A DNA stretch of 64,000 nt from Melanocharis versteri (Eukaryota; Chordata; Aves; Passeriformes; Melanocharitidae). Each line of letters opens with the position of its first letter. The stretch's first letter is position 1. Positions 1 through 11,900 of this stretch are shown here, piece by piece. The DNA is taken from NCBI GenBank assembly GCA_013397845.1, contig VZTG01010637.1, forward strand, positions 83,796 to 147,795. Direction: 5' to 3'. The notes below the pieces were generated by a model, which was not told the DNA's origin, did no database searches, and worked only from the letters and a program-made list of their open reading frames with translations. Both the position numbers and the translations under genes were made by a program.

Positions 1-2489
1 TAAAGCTGAACCACATAGCATTTGAATCCTGCAAATCTAAAACCTACAACATTTTAACATTATCTTCTTGTAAGACCTCCTGAAATAGACAAGATGCCAA
101 AGAGAATGGCACCTTACCATTTCTACCTCCTTGCCAAAAGTTATCCTGCCCAGATGCTCAACTGGAATAGCCAGATTGAGAAATGGTGCTGGGAACTCTT
201 CTGAAATATCCAAGTGTAGCGTCTACTGAATATGCATCAGAGGCCTTGGTATCTGGGTCATCTTAATGCTTCAATCTTCTGGTCCTGTGTCATTCTTTCA
301 TTGTACACACTTGCTCTACTCATGCTTTGCCTTTTGCCGTGGCCCTTTAATGCTGCTGCTTGTAAAACCCCATTTTGTTCTAAATTTGATTGTTACTGGG
401 TCCACTCTGTGTGACTGTTATGAGGGGAAGACACACAGACCACTTGTGTCTTGAATTGTTATTCTTTAGGTATCATTATTACTCCTGCTTTCAGGATGCC
501 AAGGTGTTGTTAAGAACACATTAATGTTCCTTATGAATTGTCTTAGCTTGTGAGTGAGTCATAAAAATAAGTTTGGATTAAAAAAGCAAAACTTCTAGTT
601 CTTCTTGCATTGTTATGGTTAGGCTTTAAAAGACCTTATTTGGATACTTTGAAAGGTAAATAAATAAATATGATGGTTTTTAACTGCTCATTCCTTGACA
701 ATCTGAGGATTAGTTTTGTTTGTCTTCTGAATGGAATAAAAACTGGTCTCTGGGTTTTTTTAGATCCATGACTGCTGAAAGACTTGTGCTATCATTTAGC
801 ATGAATGTACATATGAGAAATAACCTACTGTCTCAGAATTCCTCCTGCAGGTATAGTCAGACGCTGTCTGCCAATCCTTCTGTGGTGGCTGGATTCTCTC
901 ACTAAAAGGAATCCTGCAGGCACTCACATAATGATCATTTTAAGTGCTGCTCTTCAGATCACCTTTCTGTGCACTGTTGTTTCCCCTCCCCTATGGCTGG
1001 AAGTGCACTCAGGGGTGTTTCCAGTGGAACTCAGTGTCTCCCTGTCCTTGAGAGCACACAGAGCCTCTGGGCATCAAGCAGCTGCTGGTTTTGGCAGGAG
1101 TGTCCATCCTTCTCCAGCATCTGTGTATTTATGGCGATGAATGAATGCTATGCACAGGAGATGAGAACCATTCAATGTCTGTCTTACCCATTGTTCTTTG
1201 CTGCAAGGTCTTATTCCAAGTATTTTACATGATTACAATCAAAACCAAAATCCAAACAAACTCCACAATTTACAGTCAAACTAAACTTTTGTTTTCTTAA
1301 CCGTCTGATTTCTGCACAAGACAGGCATTGTGGGAGCCTATAGATGTTTTTCCTTGCCCATTATTTAAAAGCTTCCGTATTGTGTGAAAAGCTTTAAATT
1401 TCTCTGGATAAATTATATGTAGGTAAAATACTGATTTTTTTTTTTAAATTAACATGTTCAGCAATAATGATGTTTAATTAGCTCAGACCTGCACTGCAAA
1501 TTGGCCCGTAAATTTCTGCTTGTTTCACATATGGATTAAAATTAAGCTTTCTGGTTTTATACTAGGGGTTTTTTAAGCTGAAAACAATAGTCAAAAGGAG
1601 TAAACAAAAGCAGGATTGTTCTAGTACTCTGTTTTCCCAGCACATGATATTCTAAAAATACAGAAGTACATAAAACTACTTTAAGTGTCAAAGAATTTCT
1701 GTAAAATTAAGTCCTTCGAATTTGTCTACAAAGCTTCTCCGAAGAACTTTCTTTAATTAGCTGTATGGATTTTGCAGAGTTTGTGATTCTCCTGCAGCAC
1801 AGTCTGAGCCAGACAGGCCAACACCTTATACAGAGGAAAAACATTTTTAATGTACTTTCTACAGAAAGCATAGGATATAGACAAAAATGAATGTGGTGTT
1901 GATAAATCAAAGCCAAGCGGAGGAGGATCCTGTGGTCCCAGCAACACAACCTGACATGCTTCCAGCCTTCTCTAGGGCTGTTACAGACCACTTTTCCCAC
2001 CTTTGCTACTTCTGCTCCCTCACACTAAATTTCCCTTCGGGAGGGGTGTGCTGGGCAGAGAAAGCTGCTGCTGGGCAGAGCTGCAGCTGTCAGCAAACAG
2101 CACCCTGTGAGCTTCCCACTCGTAGCGTGCTTCCTCTCAGGCCACACAGCCCCGGCCACATGATTTTATGATATAAGGGACTTTCCTGTGATCACAGGAG
2201 GATTAGCTCACTGCTCCTCCCCTCCCTGGGAGCGGGGGAGATTAGGATTTGATCCAAACCCCAGAGAAGTCTGTGGACAGAATCTCATTGACTGGCACTG
2301 GTTTTGTCAGACTCTATAAATAGACAAATTTGCATAAAATGCGATCAACTGAAACAACTGCTCTCTCTTCAAGTTTCCACCTTGCATCCAGCAGTCCCAT
2401 CAACCTGCAGTGGGAATGTGGATGCCAGGGGCCTGGCAGGAACACAATTAGGCCCTGTACAGTTTTCGCAAAATTAAAGATATACTGAA
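1..2489. other. Intergenic DNA upstream of the RIPK2-like gene
   Basis: No exon with both splice sites and a recognisable product was found on either strand. Open frames here are short and shift without pattern. The stretch is AT-rich up to about 1900 and then more GC-rich (about 1900-2300). The only marked element is the kappaB motif listed separately. Confidence 0.5.
2177..2186 (+). promoter_or_regulatory. Consensus NF-kappaB (kappaB) motif
   Basis: The ten bases GGGACTTTCC match the classical immunoglobulin-kappa kappaB site exactly. The site lies about 1.35 kb upstream of the proposed transcription start of the RIPK2-like gene, whose family acts in NF-kappaB signalling. A single 10-mer match can arise by chance in 64 kb, so function is inferred, not shown. 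Confidence 0.3.
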
Positions 2490-3180
2490 GTTTTGCCATC
2501 TTCTAGCCCAGCCTCCTGCTCCAGGCAGGACTGCTGGCAGTGCTGGATCAGGTCAGCCATGGTTTTGCCTAGATAAGTCCAAAGAATCTTTAAAGGATGG
2601 AGGCTCTGAAACCTGAGTGGCCCATAAAGAACTGCATGACCCACCTGGTGAATTTTCTTTTTCTAGCATCTGGCTTCAACCTCTGAAGTTGAGACACCTG
2701 CCTATGCCACTGGTGGTTATCTGCCACTATGGAGAGGAATTCGCCTCTGTCTTCATAACTGACATTCAGATAGCTGTAGGATCTAACAGGTGTCCCCTCA
2801 GCCTGCTGCGCCTGCCGCAGCAAGCCTGGCCCTCGGCCTCTCGCTGTGAGGTGTGTTCCCCAGGGCCCCGTCTTGGCAGCTGTGTCTTGTGTCCTCTCCA
2901 GTTTCTCAACATTTTCTTTGGACTGAGGGCCCTAAAGCTGACTCCAGTATTTCAGCAGCAGCCTCACCCTTTCTGGGTGCTGAGGCACCATGACTTCTCA
3001 CTTTCCTGACGGCATTTCTAATGCAGCCCAGCAGGTAATTTTCTCCTCTTGTGATGAGAGCACACTCCTGCCTCATGACCAGCTTGACTTTCACCCTAAG
3101 CCCTACATCCTCTCCATCAGGGCTGTTTGACAGCCAGCTGAACCTGGCTTCTCTGTAACACGACATTACCCTGTGCCTGC
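2490..3180 (-). mobile_element. Old CR1 LINE relic, reverse orientation
   Basis: Read on the plus strand, this follows the reverse complement of an avian CR1 3' region in order: a 'cagcctcctgctccaggcagg' type block near 2511, a 'ggatggaggctctgaaacc' block near 2595, 'cctctccagtttctcaaca' near 2893, 'actccagtatttcagca' near 2941, and 'aatgcagcccagca' near 3020. It is diverged and interrupted, so it is old. The match is from memory of CR1 consensus sequences; ends are approximate. Confidence 0.65.
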
Positions 3181-3510
3181 CCACCCTCCTACCAGAAACC
3201 CACCATTTATTTCCTGTTTTAAGACGAACTTGGCTTAAAAAGCTTACGGGGTTTTTGGCTTGTGCTGTCAGCTCGACCCACTGCAGAGACCAGAATCAGC
3301 TGCACAGTCTGTGCACAGCTCCACTTAATTCCACCCCTGGGCTGTATCCAATATGGTATTTTACACTGTTGTGTAAACCCTTGTGTAGACCCTTGGTCTC
3401 CGTTGCTGTGGAAGAAGCAGCTGTCCAGCCTCTCTTTCTGTAATCGCTCTCGTCTGCAGTCACTAAGGAGTTACAGTTTGTGTATCCGACCAGGAAATGT
3501 TAAATGTTTG

Positions 3511-3664
3511 CAGGCAGCCAATAAAAGGAGAGATCAACAACCAAGCTGACTCACTGGCAGGAAAACTCGAGCTGTGTTTGAATGCAGCTCAGAAGCGACT
3601 CACACTCGGTATCTACAGCAGTTTCACTCCATCATTCCACAGTTTTATGTTGGTATTTGCAGAG
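3511..3664 (+). promoter_or_regulatory. Proposed core promoter and first non-coding exon of the RIPK2-like gene
   Basis: A CCAAT box (3517-3522) overlaps a TATA-like AATAAAAGG (3520-3528). An AP-1 type TGACTCA lies at 3547-3553, close to the expected start site. A strong donor (GAG|GTAAGT) follows at 3664/3665. This exon would splice to the acceptor at 5756/5757. It contains an ATG at 3647 in weak context, out of frame with the main start at 5767, so it would act as an overlapping upstream ORF. Transcription from here is inferred from sequence only. Confidence 0.4.
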
Positions 3665-5756
3665 GTAAGTTGATTTTTATTTCCAGCTTATTTCCCTGAG
3701 ACATCTGTGTATTAACCTAGTTTCTCTCATCGTAAGAAAACATCTTTGCTATGAATTAATTTTTTAAAATTACCTTATAATTAGAAACTTGAAATAAATG
3801 GCTTTATAGCAGTCGTCTTCATGCCCCTGCCTGCACAGCTGGGGGAGGATAGCAAAGTTATCCAAGACTTTTAGTATCTTACTAAAAAATAATGCAAACA
3901 CATTCCTTGCATAGGTCACCTTTGGAATATTGATTTTGGGGTTTGATAATGAGATTTTAAATGATGCTTAGAATGTCATGACATGGTTTGTAACGATGAA
4001 GATTGAAGTGGTTTCTGTTTTGATTTTAAAAACTCACTAGTTTTCCAGATTTTGCAAATCCAAAATAGGAGCTGATGATTAGCTTTAATTTTTATCTAAG
4101 TAGGCAGTTAGCAAGAGTTTAAAAAAGGCTTATATTATTACTTGATTCAATTTTAAATAAAAATAAATACTTTCAGGAATGGTTTAGGTGGTAAAATCAT
4201 TATTTGATCTTCCTTGCACTATGGTTGGAGTAGAGTAAATATTTTTGGCTATTTAAATTATTATTGCTGTATAGAATAAAAATGAGACATAATTTTGCTT
4301 CTGCGAGCATTTAGATTATATTCAGGATTGGTAGATTTGTGTGGTCTGTCTTTGCAACTTTAAGGAATAAATCACTCATTTAGAAAATCATTGTCATTCA
4401 GAGGAACCTTTTGAAATTTTTTGAAATTGTTAAACTGTCAGCCGCATCTCTTCTTTAAGGAAACTCAGAGAAGCACCTAAGGCAGTTATTGCTTTCAAAC
4501 TACAATAATCTAAGAAAAACCAAAAAGTTCAACGGTGCTTTCCTACCAGAATCAAATATGGTTAAAGCTCAACTGGAAAATCAGCTGCTGCTTTTCGCAT
4601 TTTGATTGTGGTTAGAGGCAAAACTGAGCTTAGATTGTGAATGTGCCTGCAGGAAGAGACTGAGATTAACCAAGAATAAAGTGTTCATGAACTAAAAGCA
4701 ACATCACAGGCAAATTTATCGTCAGGCTTTTGTTTCTGTTTTACTAGTGGAGAAAAGGTTACTTGGGCTTTGAGGCCTCCTGTATCCCAGGAGCTCTTTT
4801 TGTAGAGCACATCTAAAAGGACACAATTCTGACTCAACAGTCCTTCACAGTTTCTTCAGCTCCCTCATGTTTCCTTTTCTAGCCCTGGTCTACTGGACCC
4901 AAAGGGAGTATTCCAGCTCGAGGAGTTCTGACTCACTGACCACTGATCTTGCAGTAATCCTTACCAATGCCATCTGTTTTATGCCATCTGTTAGCTCAGA
5001 TTGCTCGTGTTCCTCCTTTAGCACTCACTTTTTGGCTATCTCTAGTCTAATGGAGCTTCACAGATGTAATTAGAAATGTTACTCATGTAGTAACATGGTG
5101 ATGCTTTGCAGAAGGTGTCTCTAATCCATGTGTGTTGCCATGCAAAGTGTCTGAGAGGGGCAGCTGGCCCTGGAAAGGTCTTGGATAGACCCTACTGCCC
5201 ACATTAGTGGCAGGTACAAAGACACAACTCCATTTAGCAGAATTCTGACCGTTCACAAGAGCAGGAAATTTGCCTTTTTCTTTTCTTTTGCATTCACATA
5301 TGATGCATTAAAGAAGATAGGCAAAAATGATGCAGAACATGCTGAAATGAGTTATTGAATAATTGCCTTTTTTATGAGAAGTGAAAAAATTATTTGCCTG
5401 GCATGCAACTCTAAGATGCTAGTTTGTTGTCTATATAACTCAGTATCACATTAAAATCACATTTTACATTATAAATACTGGTCTACTATTTCAAAGGCAT
5501 CAGATAGAAATAATCATGAGCAATTAATTAGCGCTCTGCAGCCTCAGATGGCAAATTATGGTCCAGACACTCCTTTGCAATTAGTGCATTTTTCCTCTCT
5601 CTGTAAGGAAAGTCTGACACAGAGTGGTGAAAGGAAGGGTATTGGATTTGTTATTTTGGAAGTAAGGGGTGGTGCAACTTCACTGTGCTTTGGTAATTGT
5701 GACAAAAAAACCTCTTAAAACATTTTTCTTTTCTGCCACATTTTCCCCCGTGCCAG

Positions 5757-5918
5757 CCACCAAGAAATGGCCAATCCATTACCTGTGGTAGCCCAGGAAG
5801 ATTTGGAAAGCTTTACCTTGACCAGGACAGGCTCAGGCTTTGCACTCAAAGCCTTTCATATTTCCTGGAACACTCCCATCTCTGTGAAGCTGCTGACCAG
5901 CCAGGACACCACAGACAG
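5757..5918 (+). CDS. RIPK2-like exon 2: start codon, glycine loop, ATP-binding Lys
   Basis: The acceptor follows GTGCCAG at 5756 and the donor is ACAG|GTACAT at 5918. Coding starts at ATG 5767 in good context (G at -3, G at +4). The N-terminus (MANPLPVVAQEDLESF) lines up with the start of human RIPK2. A glycine-loop remnant (GSG, residues 22-24) has lost the third glycine spacing of the usual GxGxxG. Lys41 in ISVKLL matches the VAVK lysine. The exon ends in phase 2. Confidence 0.75.
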
Positions 5919-8900
5919 GTACATGTCTTATCTGCCCAACCAGCCACACAGGTGGGCAGCACAGACCTGCAGTGGTGGCACCAGAACAAATCGTGGCATA
6001 TCCAGGATCACCTGATCCCTAAGCACATCTCCATTCCTAGAAATCCTGACTAGCCAAGAGGCAACTTGGAGGCAATTTTACTGAGAAACAAGCTCTCTAT
6101 GGTTTTTTACAGTTTTTTATAAAGTAGAGCTTAATCCTGAAGTCAATGATTAATCTACTATAATAATGTCTACAAACCCTGATCAGTAATATCAGTATGC
6201 TAAGGTGTTATTTTTCTGGAGGTGCCTGAAGAGACCTCAGTTGAATTTAATCTAAACCAGCATGTAGAGATGAGAGCAGGGGAAATGGGAGGAGGGAAGG
6301 TAATGGCCAGGGTTACACAGCAGTGAGATGTGCACAGAAAGCATGGAAACACATAATTTCCTTGTAAATGTGGATGTCACTAATAGCAAAAGAATGCAAG
6401 TTCTTGGGAACAGTAAAGGAAAAATCTTTGTTTTATTCTTAATCTAGCATTTCATATACTCCAGGTTTTTCCTGCCTTCACACTTCAATCCTGTTTCAAA
6501 CTGTGGTCTTATGTTCATATTAAAGCATCCAGAGGTCTTTCATTTTATATTAGAAAAATTAAATTTACTGTATATTAGGAAGACTACACTATGACTGCTT
6601 CATGTTCTTGGAATTGTTTGGAAGGTTATATGATATTGGGTTTATTGGTAAAATAATACTAGCTTGTGTTCAACAACATGGTTCTCTCTCATTTCCACCT
6701 CCTACACTGTCATCTCTCGGTGAAGTTCCCTTCAGTCTAACTTGCCTCTGACTTGTTTTTTTTACAGGGAATGGAAGTTGCTGCTTCAGGACATAGCAAG
6801 TGTCAGACGCTATGAGTCTGAATGTCTCCTGCCTTTCCTTGGGATTTACCAGTCCCATGGACTTGTGGGGATAGTGACTGAATGGATGAACAACGGATCC
6901 CTCCACTCCCTCATCCATGAGGTAGATAAAAGATGTCATCTTTGAGGTGGTAAAATTAATTAAAAGATCAAAGAACAATCAGCATGTAAATTATGGACAG
7001 TAGTCACAATCTGTTCTTCAGTTTCTGCACTGTGCTTCCATATTGTAGTTCTGTTTGTTGTCAAATGAAAATGAGAATAATAACAACTTCACACTACCAA
7101 AACCTCTATTTTGTGTTACTCAGCATCAACTGTACCCAGAACTTCCCTTTCCCTTACTCATAAGGATCCTGTCGGATGTGGCTGAAGGGCTGCATCATCT
7201 TCACAGCCTCGAACCTGCTCTCTGCCACTGCAGCCTGAAACCCTCCAATGTGCTTTTGGATGTGCAGTACAGAGCCAAGGTAGGAGCTCCTACTTTTAGT
7301 CCAGTAACATAAAAGCCAGTGATTGTCCTATTGTTGCATATATCGATCTTAACAGTCAACATTTGATACCGAGACTTGTTATATTGTTACTAAAATTACT
7401 TTCTCTTGCATTTCCATAGATATCAGATTATGGCCTAACCAACTGGAGGAAACAGCAACTGAGGTCAGACCTGCAGAACTGCCATCAGAAGAACTGCCAG
7501 GATTTAGTGTATCTCCCTCCTGAAATACTTGAAGGAGGCCTCCCTTCCCAGAAAGGTGATATTTACAGGTGAATGGAGTTTCTAAGGGCATGTTGTACCT
7601 AGCCCGTGCTGCACTCTGCAGTGCTGCCAAAACACTTTTCTTCAAAGACATTACAATAAAAATGCCAGACCTACATAATACATTGCACATGAGGCCAATT
7701 ACAGCAGTGAATTAAATTTTAAATTCCCATATTTGGTGAATAAGATACCAAGGTTAAGAACTGCTCTCAAATCCGTCATATAAATATTTATATAATGGAC
7801 CTAATTGTTTTAAAAGTGTAGCAGCTGCCAAAACTTTCAGATATATTTAGAAGCCTCATAACTGCTCCATGTAGTTTATAAGCGTGAACTGTTGTTGGCT
7901 TTAGTTTCAGAAAGAATTGTTTATGCCTAGATCAGGCTCAGGTAAAAATAAGACCTTTCCCTCTAAAGTGTCCCATTAAGGTCCTATGGAATCTCTGCTG
8001 GGATTACTTACTGGGCCACTCAAGCTTTGTACTTTTTAACAGAGTGGTTTATACAAAGGAGGGAGATACCCACTGCCACATGTCCCTTTTGGCTATGTTA
8101 CACGCATTGTGGCTGCCTCAATAAATGAGAGGACCTCAAGTTGCCACTGGTCTGGATGGACGCACATCACCACGACCAGCACACAGAGCTGTGGACTAAT
8201 ATTAAAATAATTTTTAAGGAGACCACTCTTATTTCTGAGCTTTTGTGAAAACAACAAATTTAAACTCCTGCTTTAGTGTCACAGACGCAGGCTCTAAGAT
8301 GAGTCAAATAATTCATACACTTGAGGATCACAAGATCAAATGGAGATAAGGCGGTAACCTGAAATGTAGTTCTAATTGAATCTATATTTAAACAATAAAA
8401 TCCCCTCAACCTGATGATTTTATAAGAGCAACTCAGTTGAAAACTGAAAAAAGCTCTCATCAAATTAGAAAAGGCTTGGATAGACTTTGTCTTGAAAAAT
8501 CCCTTCTCTTAAACCAATAAACATGCTTTTGAAACTGAGAATGTAAATACAGATTGCAAATTAATGAATCTTCTTTCACTGTTTTCTTGTTTTTTGGGTT
8601 TTTTTTCAGTTTTGGAATCCTGTGTTGGGAGAGCCTCAGCAGACGGAAACCTTTTGAAGGTATTTATTTTTCATGTCAGACTTTGTGCTGTCCACATCTT
8701 GTCCACAATTCCCTTATTCTACTGAAATTATGATACAAACACAGTCTTTTCAGATGTCCCTTTGCCTTCTCTTACTGTTACAGCACGAAGCTCCACATTA
8801 GGGGATGTAAATACTCGAATTCCTCACCAAATCCTAAATTTTTCCAACAAAGCTGCTCTTTCTGAAGGGAAAAGGCAGAGCTGCTTCTGGCTACCTTCCC

Positions 8901-11900
8901 ACTAGCATCATCAATCTGTGCTTGCTGAAGCACTGTCACTGAGTTGGGTCTTCCATGTACTTTCAGTGAGAACGAATATCACTTCATATTTGTCAGCTGG
9001 AATTTTAAAATCAGTGACAAGCAGCTAATTGAATGAGCAGAATACTCATTTTTACAGTTGCCGTGAGTGTAAAATACCAATCCAGAAATGTCAGTTCGTG
9101 ATGAATTATCTTGAGGAAGCAGGGAATCTTACTTTCTTAGATGTAAGTGCGAGTGGTTTTAAAGAACTTAGTTTGCAAAGCATTGTACAATAATTGTCAC
9201 TGTCTAGGAACAACCCCTGTTTCATGGAAGTGGAGATCAGTAAGGGCTTCTTTGCTATGGGCTTCATTCTGCATGGCAAAACAGCTTGAAGGACTCCTGT
9301 ATTTTACAGACTGAGGACCTTTGAAAAATACTGCACGGAATAATATCTAAATGCCCATACAGCTTATGGCTGCCATCTTGAGGCTGCTCCAAGTAATTTT
9401 CTTTTTTTACAATTCTTTTGTTCTATTCTTGTAATGCAAGTGTAAGGCTTTATGTAAAACTCTGCTTAGAATAATAACTTGTATTCCTGAGGTATCTGTG
9501 CATGTTGTTTACAGTATAAGTTTACATAACCATTTATGACTTAGTATTGGACAGAGTTTATTCTGAAATGTCCTGTTGCAATAAGCAGCTGTAGCTGTTG
9601 TTAAAGGCTAGCATATCTACTTACAAGAGCATCAATATATTTTTCTTTTTAAAAAAGCAGTCTTTGTTTTAAAATACACAATATGACTTACACTGGGTGT
9701 TATTTTAAGAGGTCTTTAATATTTTTTGACAGTAACATTTTCTTTTAAATTGTAGGTCAAACAACTCTGCTTGACGTTTTGAGAGGAATCTGCAGCAGTT
9801 TGCGGCCAGGCATTTCAGAAAAGTTCATACCAAGCAGTTTGCCTGAAAGGAATAGATTGTTGCACCTCATTGCTCTGTGCTGGCATCAAGAACCAGATTA
9901 TAGACCAAATACTGCAGGTAACATTCAGGATTTCTTTCTGTGCAAGATTTGTAATGGAGGCAGTCTTTATAGGAACATTGCTCTAGTGCTCTGAACAACT
10001 GAAGTGGAAGTGGTCTTTAGATTATCAGATCACCTTTGATGTTTCCTCTGACTGAAGCTTCCTACCAGAAATTGACTTATTTGTCTCCAAAATTTTGTTT
10101 ACTATAAAGTAGAGTATGAGGTGGAAGTTGTATTAAACTAATTTCCTCTATTTCATCCAGTTTCTCAATATAATAGTAAAGTTAGTTGCAATATGATGAT
10201 GCCTAAATATATACATGCTTTCATACACGATGTGGTATTTAAAATGTTTTATCATCCCTGCAGAATGTGTAGACCTTCTAAATGGAGTTTTGACTAGTAT
10301 AAATAAGGAGGCAATTTCTGCAGCAATCTACAATTTGGTGGATGCAAAGGTCAGTGCAAAATTTCTTGTTCTCCTACAACATTACTTGATTCGTTCAATT
10401 GCAATCTTTCTGACCCAAAACCAGTAAAGGTTTTGTCTTGATTGTTTTAATGGACATGCCAGAGAGATGGAGAGTACCCTTTGGCACTTCAGGTTCATTC
10501 AGAAATTGTAGAATATATACTGTGAGGTTCTCTAGAAAATAAGTCAATTGCTACCTGGTATTTTAAAAATATGACAACTTCTTTCTAGTCACGACGTGGT
10601 GTCAGACAGGCAAACCCGTGTGAGTGAGAACAAGCATCAGCTCAGGTACTGCAGATTAGGGCTAGAACCAAGGACAGGTTTTTTGTACGTACTGGTTAGA
10701 AACTGTTTAGTTCAAAACCTGAACAGCATTTGTACCTGTGGTAGCAACACCAGTAACAGCACTGCTCTGTATCCATCACTGCTTCTGAAGTGCCAGGCTT
10801 TCAGGCAAAGACACTGCACATCCCAGGGTCTCAGGGGCTCTCTGATACCACAGGAGGGGATGGGGAGCAGCCAGCGACTGAAGGGATAGAGCTAACTCCA
10901 TATATGTGTATAACTCCATATACGCTTACACTGCCATGGGGAATGTGGCACAATGTGACTGCCACAAACACAGCTACACCCTGTCCAGTCAACGTAGGCA
11001 CCGAGGGAAAACAGTGACACACGTGTTTTGGCCCTCGGACAAGGACTCTGACTCTAGCTGGAGTTACACAACCCGTGCTGTGTTGTTGGTTTCATTACCG
11101 TGTGTTGTGTATGTTGATGCATGCTGGATTATTTCTATATGTTGCAATCACATTCTGGGCTTAAAGAACAGCCTTGATCAATGTTTTAATAGGTGGCATA
11201 GTTAGAGTCAAAGTAATTTTCACTACTGTTGAAGTTTATTTAAGATTGTACTGCCAAGTATTCTATAATCTAATGCTTCGATCTCCCTTGAGCAAGGTTT
11301 TATTTTTTAATTTGTTAAATTGTGAAGATTTATTTTATTAGTGAGCATTATTTAGTGTTCAAACAACTGAACTGATAAGTCCAAAATTACTCTGAAAATG
11401 ATACTATAGTTTCTGGGAAATTGATTGATTCACAACTGTTGAAGTACAAAATCTAAAAAATAGCTTAACAAATCTGCTGTGGATGTAAAGACTGGAAAAA
11501 AGTTACAGGTATTGACACATCCTTACTGCAGACAGTTTGGCACACTGAACACAGGATGCTCATGCTCTTTGGCTCCTTAGAGGAAAACATGTTCTAGCTA
11601 GCCCAATCTCCCTCAATACAGGCTTATTTTCACCTTCCCCTGCATGATTCAAAACTCGGTTTTAAAATAAATTTGAAACACTGGAAAGAGCAACAGGGTG
11701 GAATTTAGCCAGATCCTATGCCTGTTCGCTGTGTGCAGTTACTTACACACTCTTACTATACATGAGCATACCTTACAGTATAATAGATATTGTCATTATA
11801 AGTTGTGTGAGTATAAATTGTTGCTCCTGACAGCTGTGAATGGAACAAACCACGTCTACACTTGCTGGAGTTACTGTGATTTTCTTCTTCCAGGAGAGAG

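Noticed and set aside
2590..3184. Frames of 77-130 codons on both strands
   Set aside because: They fall within the CR1 relic and carry no CR1 reverse transcriptase motifs; these are 3' end sequences.
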